64,000 nt of DNA, from contig CAVGIJ010000002.1 of NCBI GenBank assembly GCA_963629305.1, positions 62,001-126,000 of the forward strand, in the 5' to 3' direction. The stretch is from UBA1227 sp963629305. Lineage in GTDB: Bacteria > Bacillota > Clostridia > Oscillospirales > Acutalibacteraceae. The notes under the pieces were generated by a model. That model was not told the origin of the DNA. It searched no databases and saw only the letters and a program-made list of their open reading frames with translations. The position numbers and the translations under genes are program-made. Positions 7,127 through 16,208 of the stretch are shown here, in pieces; the stretch's first letter is position 1, and each line of letters starts with the position of its first letter.

Positions 7127-9631
7127 ATGGATTTACGAATTGCCCTTGCAGGTAACCCGAACTCCGGTAAGACCACTTTATTCAATGCTCTTACAGGATC
7201 AAACCAGTTCGTTGGTAACTGGCCGGGTGTTACCGTAGAAAAGAAGGAAGGCAAACTTAAAAAACACGACGGAGTAACTATCACCGACCTTCCGGGTATT
7301 TACTCACTTTCACCGTACACACTTGAAGAAGTTGTTGCACGTAATTACTTGATAGGTGAACGTCCTGATGCTATTCTTAACATCATTGACGGTACAAACC
7401 TTGAAAGAAACCTTTATCTCACAACACAGCTTACAGAACTCGGAATTCCTGTTGTTATCGCAATCAACATGATGGACGTTGTTGAGAAAAACGGTGACAA
7501 GATTGACACAAAGGAACTCTCACGCCAGCTTGGCTGTGAAATAGTTGAGATTTCAGCTCTTAAAGAAAAGGGCGTTATGGATGCTGCCGAGGCGGCAATC
7601 GAGGCTGCAAAGAACGGCAAGACCGTTCCTATGCATACATTCTCAGGTCCGGTTGAGCACGCTATAGCTCATATTGAGGAAGCAACTTTACATGATCTTC
7701 CCGAGGATCAGCAGAGATGGTACGCTATAAAGATTTTCGAGCGTGATGATAAAGTCCTTGAAACTCTTAAGATTGCCGATGATGTTAAAGAGCATATTGA
7801 AAAAGATATCGCCGCAGCTGAAAAAGAACTTGATGATGACGCTGAATCAATCATCACAAACGAAAGATATGTATACATTGCCGAGGTTATCAAGGCATGC
7901 TATAAAAAGAAAAATAAAGGCGAGATGTCAACATCTGATAAGATTGACCGCATAGTTACAAACAGATGGCTCGGTCTTCCTATCTTTGCTCTTATTATGT
8001 TCCTTGTTTACTACATCTCAATGATGACAGTCGGAAGCTTTGCAACCGACTGGGCAAACGACGGTGTATTCGGAGACGGTTGGCACCTGTTCGGTATAGG
8101 TTCATCAGCTTATGAGGCTGCTGCCGAAAACTACGGCGACACAGACCAAATCATTGATGCGTTCATCAGTGAGTACGGTGATGACGACATGGCTGAGGCT
8201 ATTGACCTTGAGTCAGAAGATTATGATGAGGCAAATGCAAAGAGCGCACTCGAAACTCTCGTTAAGGAAACACCTGCAGATGCAAATGTTACTTATGAGG
8301 TAGAGGATGAGGAAACTCTTGAAGTAACTAAGAATCCGAACACAAAGAAAGCAGATCTTGAAGCAGCTGTTGCAGAGTATCTCAATACTGATTATAAAGA
8401 AGCATACGGTGCTCCTGATACATCTACATACGGCGTATGGGTTCCGGGTATTCCGGTTCTTATCGGAAACGCATTTGACAAGACAAATGTTGCTCCGTGG
8501 CTTAGCGGACTCGTACTTGACGGTATCGTTGCCGGTGTCGGTGCGGTTCTCGGATTTGTTCCGCAGATGCTCGTACTCTTCTTCTTGCTCGCATTCCTTG
8601 AGGCATGCGGATATATGGCTCGTATCGCATTCGTTCTTGACCGTATCTTCCGTAAGTTCGGTCTTTCGGGTAAATCGTTCATTCCTATGCTTATAGGTAC
8701 AGGATGCGGTGTTCCGGGTGTTATGGCATCACGTACAATCGAAAACGAGCGTGACCGCCGTATGACCATCATGACAACAACCTTCATCCCATGTGGCGCT
8801 AAGGTTCCGTTTATCGCAATGATTGCCGGTGCTATTTTCGGCGGATCCGCACTTGTTGCAACATCCGCATATTTCGTAGGTATGGCGTCAATCATAGTTT
8901 CGGGTATCATGCTCAAGAAGACAAAGATGTTCGCAGGAGATCCTGCTCCGTTCGTAATGGAACTTCCCGCTTACCATATGCCGACACTCAAGAACGTTCT
9001 TCGTTCAATGTGGGAGCGCGGCTGGTCATTCATCAAAAAGGCCGGAACAATCATTCTTCTTTCAACAATCCTTGTATGGTTCACATCTTACTTCGGAGTA
9101 GTAGACGGAACATTCCGTATGCTTTCTGAGGAGGAACTCGACCTTTCAATTCTTGCTGTTGTCGGAAACGCCATTGCTTGGATCTTCAAGCCACTCGGTT
9201 GGGGGACATGGCAGGCAGCTGTTGCATCTATCACAGGTCTTATTGCCAAAGAAAACATTGTCGGTACAATGGGTATTCTTTACGGTGCATCGGGCGATGT
9301 ATATGCAACCCTTGCAGAAGCATTTACAAAGGTCAGCGGATACTCATTCCTTGTATTCAACCTCCTTTGCGCTCCGTGCTTCGCAGCAATCGGTGCTATC
9401 AGACGTGAGATGAACAATTCTAAGTGGACTTGGTTTGCTATCGGTTATCAGTGCGGATTTGCATATGTAATCGCATTCCTTGTAAATCAGATAGGAAACC
9501 TCTTCATCGGACAGGCAAACCCGGTCGGAATTGTATGCTCAGTTGTTCTCATTGCCGGTATGATCTACATGCTTGTAAGACCTTACAAAGAGGCTACAAC
9601 ACTCAAAAATGATGTTAAAATTAAGAAATAA
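7127..9631 (+). CDS. feoB: ferrous iron transport protein B
   Basis: 834-residue FeoB. The N-terminal G domain shows GNPNSGKTTLF, DLPGIYSL and NMMD. The membrane core has the paired gate regions around LSGKSFIPMLIGTGCGVPGVMASR and a later repeat around WQAAVASITGLIAKENIVGTMG. Between the first and second membrane segments, about residues 325-437 (bases 8100-8440), is an acidic, Asp/Glu/Ala-rich stretch of about 110 residues that is absent or short in E. coli-type FeoB and should face outside (inference). I chose ATG 7127 over the upstream in-frame start at 7106 because AGGAGG at 7113-7118 sits correctly before 7127 and overlaps the feoA stop. It imports Fe(II), driven by nucleotide hydrolysis in the G domain. 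Confidence 0.96.
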   Translation: MDLRIALAGNPNSGKTTLFNALTGSNQFVGNWPGVTVEKKEGKLKKHDGVTITDLPGIYSLSPYTLEEVVARNYLIGERPDAILNIIDGTNLERNLYLTTQLTELGIPVVIAINMMDVVEKNGDKIDTKELSRQLGCEIVEISALKEKGVMDAAEAAIEAAKNGKTVPMHTFSGPVEHAIAHIEEATLHDLPEDQQRWYAIKIFERDDKVLETLKIADDVKEHIEKDIAAAEKELDDDAESIITNERYVYIAEVIKACYKKKNKGEMSTSDKIDRIVTNRWLGLPIFALIMFLVYYISMMTVGSFATDWANDGVFGDGWHLFGIGSSAYEAAAENYGDTDQIIDAFISEYGDDDMAEAIDLESEDYDEANAKSALETLVKETPADANVTYEVEDEETLEVTKNPNTKKADLEAAVAEYLNTDYKEAYGAPDTSTYGVWVPGIPVLIGNAFDKTNVAPWLSGLVLDGIVAGVGAVLGFVPQMLVLFFLLAFLEACGYMARIAFVLDRIFRKFGLSGKSFIPMLIGTGCGVPGVMASRTIENERDRRMTIMTTTFIPCGAKVPFIAMIAGAIFGGSALVATSAYFVGMASIIVSGIMLKKTKMFAGDPAPFVMELPAYHMPTLKNVLRSMWERGWSFIKKAGTIILLSTILVWFTSYFGVVDGTFRMLSEEELDLSILAVVGNAIAWIFKPLGWGTWQAAVASITGLIAKENIVGTMGILYGASGDVYATLAEAFTKVSGYSFLVFNLLCAPCFAAIGAIRREMNNSKWTWFAIGYQCGFAYVIAFLVNQIGNLFIGQANPVGIVCSVVLIAGMIYMLVRPYKEATTLKNDVKIKK

Positions 9632-9669
9632 AATCTCTTGATGTTATTACAATGAAAGGAGCCTTTTCG

Positions 9670-9840
9670 ATGATTGCATGGATTTCACAGAATATTGCTA
9701 CGATTATAGTTTGTATTGTTCTTATAGCTGTTGTTGCGGCTATAATAGTAAACCTTGTAAAAAATAAGAAACAAGGCAAATCAAGTTGCGGCTGTAACTG
9801 TAAGGGCTGTGCAATGTCAGGCTCTTGTCATAAAAAATAA
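9670..9840 (+). CDS. FeoB-associated Cys-rich membrane protein
   Basis: 56 residues: one membrane helix (IATIIVCIVLIAVVAAIIV), then a basic stretch and a Cys cluster CGCNCKGCAMSGSC. This fits the FeoB_associated family found as the last gene of clostridial feo operons, where it may occupy the place of FeoC. The in-frame ATG at 9652 is less likely because AAAGGAG at 9655-9661 is well placed for ATG 9670. The cysteines could bind iron or form a cluster, but that is inference. Confidence 0.88.
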   Translation: MIAWISQNIATIIVCIVLIAVVAAIIVNLVKNKKQGKSSCGCNCKGCAMSGSCHKK

Positions 9841-9865
9841 ACCTTCAATTCATTCAATTTCAAAG

Positions 9866-9901
9866 AAATGGTGCAATACGTTTGTATTGCACCATTTTTT
9901 G
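9866..9901 (+). terminator. rho-independent terminator of the feo operon
   Basis: AAATGGTGCAATAC at 9866-9879 and GTATTGCACCATTT at 9884-9897 pair perfectly over a GTTT loop, followed by T residues. Confidence 0.92.
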
Positions 9902-9949
9902 TGATAGAATGTCACTTGTATTTATTGAATTTTAAGGGAGTATTCCACT

Positions 9950-11044
9950 ATGAAACTTGGTATCGTAGGCTTGCCGAATGTGGGCAAGAGTACACTTTTC
10001 AATGCTATAACAAATGCGGGAGCACAGTCTGCAAACTATCCTTTCTGCACTATAGAGCCGAATGTCGGTGTCGTTGCGGTTCCGGATGAAAGACTTGATC
10101 TTCTCGCAGAGCTTTATCATCCGAAATCAGTAGTGCCCGCAAGTATTGAATTCGTTGACATTGCAGGTCTTGTAAAAGGTGCGTCAAAGGGTGAGGGACT
10201 CGGAAACAAATTCCTTTCACATATACGTGAGGTTGATGCTATTATCCATGTTGTACGCTGCTTTGAAAATTCCGACATTGTGCATGTTGAGGGCTCAATT
10301 GATCCGCAACGTGATATTGAAACAATAAACCTTGAGCTTATACTTGCCGATTCCGAGGTTCTTGAAAAGAGAATCGTAAGAACCGAAAAGGCAATGAAGG
10401 GTGACAAATCACTTGCAAAAGAGCTTGAAGTACTGAATAAGTTCAAGGAGGCTCTTGATAATGGCAAGTGTGCGAGAACCGTTGAACTTACAGAGGACGA
10501 GGAGGCACTCCTTACAGACTTTAACCTTCTTACATATAAGCCGGTTATCTATGCTTGCAATATGAGCGAGGATGACTTTGTAAACGGAATTGAGGCTAAC
10601 GAGCGCTTTAATGCCGTGAAAGCAATTGCCGCAGAAGAGGGCAGTGAAGTACTTCCTATTTGTGCTGAGATGGAAGCGGAAATAGCCGAACTTCCGGCTG
10701 ATGAAAAGGAAATGTTCCTTAAAGACCTCGGAATTGAAAAGAGCGGCCTTGATTTGCTCATACAGCGCTCATATGACCTTCTTGGTCTTATGTCATTTCT
10801 TACTGCAGGAGAGCCGGAAGTGCGTGCATGGACCATTAAGAAGGGCACAAAGGCACCGAAAGCTGCCGGAAAGATTCATTCCGACATTGAACGCGGTTTT
10901 ATCCGTGCGGAGGTTATAAACTACAAGACCTTGCTTGAGTGCGGCTCACTTGCGGCAGCCAGGGAAAAAGGACTTGTTCGTTCAGAGGGAAAAGAATATG
11001 TCATGCAGGACGGCGACGTTGTTCTTTTCAGATTCAATGTATAA
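9950..11044 (+). CDS. ychF: redox-regulated ATPase YchF (OLA1 family)
   Basis: 364-residue Obg-related P-loop protein. It shows GLPNVGKSTLF (G1), DIAGLVKGASKGEGLGNKFL (G3) and a C-terminal TGS domain around VRAWTIKKGTKAPKAAGKIHSD. YchF proteins prefer ATP, bind ribosomes and are linked to oxidative stress responses. The gene stands alone between two terminators, with its own AAGGGAG site 10 bases before the ATG. Confidence 0.97.
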   Translation: MKLGIVGLPNVGKSTLFNAITNAGAQSANYPFCTIEPNVGVVAVPDERLDLLAELYHPKSVVPASIEFVDIAGLVKGASKGEGLGNKFLSHIREVDAIIHVVRCFENSDIVHVEGSIDPQRDIETINLELILADSEVLEKRIVRTEKAMKGDKSLAKELEVLNKFKEALDNGKCARTVELTEDEEALLTDFNLLTYKPVIYACNMSEDDFVNGIEANERFNAVKAIAAEEGSEVLPICAEMEAEIAELPADEKEMFLKDLGIEKSGLDLLIQRSYDLLGLMSFLTAGEPEVRAWTIKKGTKAPKAAGKIHSDIERGFIRAEVINYKTLLECGSLAAAREKGLVRSEGKEYVMQDGDVVLFRFNV

Positions 11045-11055
11045 AAAATAACGTA

Positions 11056-11095
11056 AAAAAGCAGAAGCCACAGCACTGTGGCTTCTGTTTTTTTT
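11056..11095. terminator. bidirectional terminator between ychF and gdhA
   Basis: CAGAAGCCACA at 11062-11072 pairs with TGTGGCTTCTG at 11077-11087. A runs precede it and T runs follow, so it can serve ychF (+) and gdhA (-), which converge here. Confidence 0.9.
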
Positions 11096-11122
11096 AGAAA
11101 GAATTGATTTTATTTCAGAGAA

Positions 11123-12472
11123 TTAATAGATACCCTGCTCGTACATTGCCTCTGCAACTTTTTCAAAGCCTGCAATGTTTGCGCCTGCTACGAGGTTGTA
11201 TCCAAGATCGTACTTCTCCGCTGCTTCAACTGAGTGCTTGTGGATATTTATCATTGCTTGATGAAGCTTTGAGTCAACTTCCTCTGCGGTCCATGAAAGA
11301 CGTTGGCTGTTCTGGCTCATCTCAAGACCCGATACGCATACACCACCGGCATTTACGGCCTTTGACGGTGCGACTATAACTCCGTCCTGCTCCAAAAGAT
11401 AGTTAAGAGCGGCCTCGGTTGTAGGCATATTTGCGACTTCCATATAGTACTTTGTGCCGTTGGCTACTATTGCTTTTGCATCTTCAATATCAACTTCATT
11501 CTGTGTTGCGCAGGGAAGAGCAATATCTGCCTTGATTTTCCAAGGCTTTTCACCTTTAAAGAACGGTACACCGAATTTGTCGGCATAGTCCTCACATCTG
11601 TCACGTCCGGAATTTCTCATTTCAAGAAGATAATTGAGCTTTTCCTCTGTGGTTATACCGTCTTTATCGTAGACAAATCCGTCAGGACCCGAAATGGTTA
11701 TTGCTTTACCGCCGAGCTCGGCAATCTTCTTGCATGCGCCCCATGCAACATTACCGAATCCGGAAACCGCAAAGGTCTTGCCCTTTATGTCGTCATGCTC
11801 ATGGCTTAAAACTTCGCAGGTATAGTAAATAGCGCCGTAACCTGTAGCTTCCGGTCTTATGAGAGAACCTCCGTAGGAGAGTCCTTTACCGGTGAGCACG
11901 CCATTTTCAAAAGCGTCTGAAATTCTCTTGTACTGCCCAAAGAGATAGCCTATCTCTCTCTTGCCGACACCAATGTCCCCTGCGGGTACATCTATATTCG
12001 GTCCGATATGTCTGTAAAGCTCTGTCATATACGCCTGACAGAATCTCATTATTTCACGGTTGCTCTTGCCGCGTGGGTCAAAGTCCGAACCGCCCTTTGC
12101 ACCGCCCATGGGAAGACCTGTGAGAGAATTTTTAAATGTCTGTTCAAATCCGAGGAAATACATGATGGATGAGTTGACGGACGGGTGGAAACGAAGACCG
12201 CCCTTATAAGGTCCTATGCTTGAGTTGAACTGAACTCTGTAGCCTCTGTTTATATGTGTCTTTCCCGCGTCATCGACCCATGCAACTCTGAATGTTATAA
12301 GTCTGTCGGGTTCAACCATACGTGAGAGTATGTCGTCCTCAATGTATTCCGGATGCTGTTCTATTACTTTTTCAAGTGAACGGAATACTTCTTTTACGCA
12401 CTGAATGTATTCCGGTTTTGCATTGTCTCTGCGCTCAACTGTTTTAATTACGCTTTCAATATAATCGTTCAT
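11123..12472 (-). CDS. gdhA: glutamate dehydrogenase, hexameric 450-residue type (probably NADP-specific)
   Basis: 449 residues, the usual size of the hexameric GDH that aminates 2-oxoglutarate to glutamate. Substrate-binding and catalytic regions are present: GPYKGGLRFHPSV, the catalytic Lys in PMGGAKGGSDFDP, and PNIDVPAGDIGVG, followed by a Rossmann domain with FAVSGFGNVAWGA. Coenzyme preference is inferred from length and family, not proven. It is monocistronic: a terminator lies downstream, and upstream are its own promoter and a 26-base palindrome. Confidence 0.95.
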   Translation of the reverse strand: MNDYIESVIKTVERRDNAKPEYIQCVKEVFRSLEKVIEQHPEYIEDDILSRMVEPDRLITFRVAWVDDAGKTHINRGYRVQFNSSIGPYKGGLRFHPSVNSSIMYFLGFEQTFKNSLTGLPMGGAKGGSDFDPRGKSNREIMRFCQAYMTELYRHIGPNIDVPAGDIGVGKREIGYLFGQYKRISDAFENGVLTGKGLSYGGSLIRPEATGYGAIYYTCEVLSHEHDDIKGKTFAVSGFGNVAWGACKKIAELGGKAITISGPDGFVYDKDGITTEEKLNYLLEMRNSGRDRCEDYADKFGVPFFKGEKPWKIKADIALPCATQNEVDIEDAKAIVANGTKYYMEVANMPTTEAALNYLLEQDGVIVAPSKAVNAGGVCVSGLEMSQNSQRLSWTAEEVDSKLHQAMINIHKHSVEAAEKYDLGYNLVAGANIAGFEKVAEAMYEQGIY

Positions 12473-12497
12473 AAATACATCTCCTGAGCAATATTAT

Positions 12498-12557
12498 AAT
12501 TCGTGAGCGATTACTCACGAATTAATTTCAATATAGCACAGATTACTTTTTTTTCAA
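12498..12557 (-). promoter_or_regulatory. gdhA promoter with palindromic operator at the transcription start
   Basis: On the minus strand TTGAAA (12557-12552), 16 bases and TATATT (12535-12530) form a good sigma-A promoter. Immediately downstream AATTCGTGAG-N6-CTCACGAATT (12498-12523) is a perfect 10-bp inverted repeat covering the expected start site, 26 bases upstream of the ATG. It could be a repressor operator or a 5' hairpin next to the AGGAGA ribosome site. Confidence 0.7.
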
Positions 12558-12746
12558 GTGCTTTTATAAAAATTCATTATTAATCACAATTAAATGTTTT
12601 TTATTTTATGCAAAACGACAAATGAATATTTTGACATAAAAATACCGATCTCCAATCGTCAGATTTTTGGTCTGACTTTTGGGGGTCGATACATAATTAA
12701 AAGGCTCTTTTGTCATATTTGTCGGCAATTTATTTACATATACGCA

Positions 12747-13574
12747 TTAGTCATCGTTAAGCAATTTATAAATATCGCTTTTCTTAAGTCTCGATTGTTT
12801 TGCAGCCATTTTTGACGCGTCATTTTTTGACATGCCGGCAGAGATAAATGAGAGTGCAAGTTTTCTTGCGTCATCAAGTGATATCTCTTCTTTTGCGGAT
12901 TCTTTTGCACCCTCAATGATTAGAACAATCTCACCTTTGAGGTTGTTGTCAGGATAATCAATTACTGCCTGTGACAGGGTAGTGCGTATAACCTCTTCGT
13001 GTATTTTCGTAATCTCTCTTACTATGGCAATCTTTCTTTCTCCGAGCGCCTCATAGAGGTCACGAAGAGTTGCCGAAAGCTTATGCGGCGCCTCGTAGAA
13101 AATCATTGTACGGCGCTCCGCACGTATCTCATCAAGGTGCTGTTTTCGCGACTTTTTATTTACACTTAAAAAGCCTTCAAATGTGAATCTGCCGTTGTCC
13201 ATCCCGGAGATGGCGAGCGCCGTAGCAAATGCCGTCGGGCCGGGTACCGACACGACGGTAATACCGTGCTCGTGGCATGCATTCACAAGCTCCATGCCCG
13301 GATCGGAGATGGCAGGCATGCCCGCATCTGACACGAGCACGCAGTTCTCGCCGCTTAGGATGCGCGACAGAATTGTGTCCTGCTTTTGCTCCTTGTTGTG
13401 TTCATAGTAGCTTGTGAGTGGTTTTTTGATGCCGAAGTGGTTGAGGAGTTTAAGTGTAACACGAGTATCTTCGGCAGCAATAAAATCACAATTTGTGAGC
13501 GCATCTATCGCGCGCGGCGAAAAATCTGAAAGATTTCCGATAGGGGTACCGGTAACATATAATTTTCCTGACAT
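12747..13574 (-). CDS. rsmI: 16S rRNA 2'-O-ribose C1402 methyltransferase
   Basis: 275-residue tetrapyrrole-methylase-fold enzyme that methylates the ribose of 16S rRNA C1402 using SAM. Seen are the N-terminal LYVTGTPIGNLSDFSPRA, the SDAGMPAISDPG loop and VPGPTAFATALAISGM. I start at ATG 13574 because AAAGGAGA lies just upstream and the protein then begins MSGKLYVTGTPIGN, as in the family. The start follows the preceding methyltransferase gene by one base. This pairing matches the yabB-yazA-rsmI locus of Bacillus. Confidence 0.95.
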   Translation of the reverse strand: MSGKLYVTGTPIGNLSDFSPRAIDALTNCDFIAAEDTRVTLKLLNHFGIKKPLTSYYEHNKEQKQDTILSRILSGENCVLVSDAGMPAISDPGMELVNACHEHGITVVSVPGPTAFATALAISGMDNGRFTFEGFLSVNKKSRKQHLDEIRAERRTMIFYEAPHKLSATLRDLYEALGERKIAIVREITKIHEEVIRTTLSQAVIDYPDNNLKGEIVLIIEGAKESAKEEISLDDARKLALSFISAGMSKNDASKMAAKQSRLKKSDIYKLLNDD

Positions 13575-13575
13575 C

Positions 13576-14340
13576 TTATGCGTCTCCTTTGTAGTCACCG
13601 ATAATCCTGTCAAGCTCCGGTGAGTTGGTTCCGTCGGCATTTTGTATGATAAGCGGAGGCATGACCGTTATGTGTGGTTTTGCGCCGCGTTTTCCCTCGA
13701 TAAGGAATAGCCACGGTGCGGTCTCCGGACGTTTCATAACAAAGCGTATTCGTTTTGGCTCGATTCCGTTTTCTCTCATGCTGCATATTACATCGCACAG
13801 GCGTTCGGGTCTGTGGCACATGGCAAATTTTCCGCCGAAATTCAGTAGAGAGGATGCAGCCTTGCAAACGTCGTCTATGGTGCACATGGTCTCATGTCGT
13901 GCAATTTTATCTGAGTCCGCCTTCGACAATATGCCTGTGTATGCGGGCTTGTACGGAGGGTTCATTGTGACAACATTGAATGAGCCACCGGAAAGTACGC
14001 TGCGGATTTTTCTGAGGTCGTGGTGCAGAACATGAACATTTTCGGGAGAGTTATTAAGTGTGAGTGAACGTGTAAATTGATCGACGGCGTATTCTTGTAT
14101 ATCGACCCCGTATATGTCCGCACGTACTCCGCTTCTGTACCAAAGCATAGGAATGATTCCGCAACCGCAGCCGAGATCACAGCATTTGTCATTTTTTCTC
14201 GGAGCTGAAAAGTCTGCAAGGAGAATGGCATCCGTACCGAATCCGTGCGACGGGGAACAGATAAGCGATATGCCTTTTCCGAGTGTTTCAATGAATTCGT
14301 TTTCTTTGAGAATTTCATTTATGTTGTCACTTTTTGACAT
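13576..14340 (-). CDS. tRNA1(Val) A37 N6-methyltransferase-like protein (TrmN6/YabB family)
   Basis: 254-residue Rossmann methyltransferase with a SAM-binding motif CCDLGCGCGIIPML and the N6-adenine/N-type catalytic motif NPPY (in VTMNPPYKPAYTG). The family modifies A37 in tRNA or related substrates. I start at 14340 (MSKSDNINE) because a terminator lies across the upstream in-frame codons and a GGTGGTGAAAG site precedes this ATG. Adjacent rsmI and order agree with the Bacillus yabB-rsmI neighbourhood. The exact substrate is not shown by sequence. Confidence 0.88.
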   Translation of the reverse strand: MSKSDNINEILKENEFIETLGKGISLICSPSHGFGTDAILLADFSAPRKNDKCCDLGCGCGIIPMLWYRSGVRADIYGVDIQEYAVDQFTRSLTLNNSPENVHVLHHDLRKIRSVLSGGSFNVVTMNPPYKPAYTGILSKADSDKIARHETMCTIDDVCKAASSLLNFGGKFAMCHRPERLCDVICSMRENGIEPKRIRFVMKRPETAPWLFLIEGKRGAKPHITVMPPLIIQNADGTNSPELDRIIGDYKGDA

Positions 14341-14373
14341 GTCTTTCACCACCGCTTCGTATTTTAACATAAA

Positions 14374-14409
14374 ACAAAAGACCCGGCAATGGGAGACCGA
14401 GTCTTTTGT
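14374..14409 (-). terminator. rho-independent terminator after cdsA
   Basis: Minus-strand stem ACAAAAGACTCGG / CCGGGTCTTTTGT (13 bp including one wobble) with a 10-base loop, followed by T-rich sequence. It ends the plsC-cdsA transcript before the methyltransferase genes. Confidence 0.8.
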
Positions 14410-14453
14410 CATTTTAATTCAGGCGGATGGAGAGAAATAAGCTTTAAAAATGA

Positions 14454-15290
14454 TTATAAAACCATAGGGAAAAGCCCGCCTGAAATTTTAAATATATTGT
14501 AAAATATCAATGTAAATGGAGCAGTGAAAAGCATACTGTCAAAGCGGTCGAGGATTCCGCCATGCCCGGGGAGGAGCTTGCCGTAATCCTTTATGCCGCA
14601 AATACGCTTTATCACGGACATTGATAAATCACCGAACTGACCGATTACAGATACCAATACACAGTAAAGGCAGAGTAATCCGAAGTTTACCTGTATGTTT
14701 TTATACTTTGAAAACGGTGCTGTTAAAACGAGAATCAAAACGAGTGTTGTCAGTATTCCGCCGACGGAACCCTCCACAGTTTTATTAGGGCTGAGTTTTC
14801 TGCACATTTTGTGCTTTCCGAAAGCCATTCCGGTAAGTTGTGCGAATATGTCTGTAAACGCAGTGGTTATCAGCACAAGTATGACGTAGTAAATTCCATT
14901 TTTTACGGATCTTATTTCTACAAAGGTTTTAAATGAAAGGGGCAATGCAACCGTGAACACAAACACTTTCCACGGCGTTATTTTATCCGATGAAATCTCC
15001 TCGAAATGCGTCATAAGCGGAACGAACAGAAGAATAAGCGCAGCAAATAAAACTGACGTTACAATGTTATAGTAAGGTATTTTCAGAAAGGAAATAAGAA
15101 TATCTGCAATGAAGGATGAGAATAACCATACTTTTTTGTTGTCTGTTTTCGTCGCCTTGTAAATCTCATATGTACCGAAAATGCTCAGAATAAAAACGAA
15201 AGTATTCAGTACATACGGAAATTTCGAAAAGTAAACAAAAAGTCCTACGACTATTGTAAGACAGGCCCCCGTTATGATTCTCTGCTTCAT
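14454..15290 (-). CDS. cdsA: phosphatidate cytidylyltransferase
   Basis: 278-residue polytopic membrane protein making CDP-diacylglycerol from phosphatidate and CTP. The family signature is near the C-terminus, KDYGKLLPGHGGILDRFDSMLF, after several hydrophobic helices. Its ATG overlaps the plsC stop by four bases (ATGA), indicating translational coupling. Its product feeds pssA, encoded 3 kb upstream on the same strand. Confidence 0.95.
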   Translation of the reverse strand: MKQRIITGACLTIVVGLFVYFSKFPYVLNTFVFILSIFGTYEIYKATKTDNKKVWLFSSFIADILISFLKIPYYNIVTSVLFAALILLFVPLMTHFEEISSDKITPWKVFVFTVALPLSFKTFVEIRSVKNGIYYVILVLITTAFTDIFAQLTGMAFGKHKMCRKLSPNKTVEGSVGGILTTLVLILVLTAPFSKYKNIQVNFGLLCLYCVLVSVIGQFGDLSMSVIKRICGIKDYGKLLPGHGGILDRFDSMLFTAPFTLIFYNIFKISGGLFPMVL

Positions 15291-16093
15291 GGGGTATCAT
15301 CTTCCTCGTGTACCATTTGATGATGGAGGATTGTTGTTGCCTCCGGATTTATCGGTGTAGCTTCGGGCAGGTGTTCAATAATTCTCTCTCTGACAATATC
15401 TCCGATTTCAGATGTCTTGTGCGTACTTACAAAATCAGCCGGAATTGTCTCAAGAATATCAAATGAGACATCGGTGCCGTGAAGCGGAAAGTTTTTTGCA
15501 ATGTTTTCAGTTCCGTCGATAGCCACAATGACAACAGGAACTTTAGCTTTGTGAGCAATTTTAAACACTCCGTTGTGGAAGGGGAGAAGCTGTTTGTTTT
15601 TACTTCTTGTCCCTTCGGGCCATACGGCAACGGAACATTCATTATTTTCAATGAGCTTTGTTGCTTTGTTTATGGTGACCATGGCGTTTCGTGGGTTTTC
15701 CCTGTCGATTGCCATGAAGCAACAACGTCTTATTATTCTGCCGAAAATAGGAACCTTGAAATTTTCTTTTTTGGAGATACATGCGGGGTATTGTTCTCGT
15801 AAGACGCTCCATGTGATTATCGGGTCAAACTTTGAACGGTGATTGGTGACTATGAGATACCTGCCGTCTTTCGGAAGATTCTCTTTTCCGGTTACGTGTA
15901 TGTGTATTCTTGCAAACCAAAATGTAATATCGCTCGCAAGCAGGAGAAGAAACCAATGGAATTTACTCTTTTTTTCGTATTCCTTGCTGTCATCAACAAA
16001 CAGTGAAACAATCCACATGAAGATAAACAGAAGAGCTGCTGCAAGTATGATAACAAGCAAAGACCAAAGAACTACAAGTAATACCGTTTTCAA
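15287..16093 (-). CDS. plsC: 1-acyl-sn-glycerol-3-phosphate acyltransferase
   Basis: 268-residue acyltransferase making phosphatidate. After an N-terminal membrane helix come the HX4D motif (NHRSKFDP) and the WPEGTRS motif, both diagnostic of the PlsC family. I assign a TTG start at 16093 because GGAGG at 16105-16101 is 7 bases upstream; the longer in-frame reading to 16159 would run across the hairpin that ends the upstream tetR gene. Coupled to cdsA, so phosphatidate synthesis and activation are co-expressed. Confidence 0.93.
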   Translation of the reverse strand: MKTVLLVVLWSLLVIILAAALLFIFMWIVSLFVDDSKEYEKKSKFHWFLLLLASDITFWFARIHIHVTGKENLPKDGRYLIVTNHRSKFDPIITWSVLREQYPACISKKENFKVPIFGRIIRRCCFMAIDRENPRNAMVTINKATKLIENNECSVAVWPEGTRSKNKQLLPFHNGVFKIAHKAKVPVVIVAIDGTENIAKNFPLHGTDVSFDILETIPADFVSTHKTSEIGDIVRERIIEHLPEATPINPEATTILHHQMVHEEDDTP

Positions 16094-16129
16094 GTGTATT
16101 CCTCCATATCTGTCTTTAGCCTCATTGTA

Positions 16130-16171
16130 GAAAAAAATAAAGAGTGCAGAAATAGACATTCCGCACTCTTT
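16130..16171 (-). terminator. terminator of the tetR-family gene
   Basis: AAAGAGTGC (16139-16147) pairs with GCACTCTTT (16163-16171); on the minus strand a T run follows the stem. Confidence 0.82.
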
Positions 16172-16208
16172 GTCATGTTTTTAGACATCATATCACTTTT
16201 GTAGCATA

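Noticed and set aside
12558..12746. Possible gene or terminator between gdhA and rsmI
   Set aside because: Only a 6-bp stem (12658-12676) in AT-rich sequence; no coding frame with a ribosome site and no clear T run on the minus strand.
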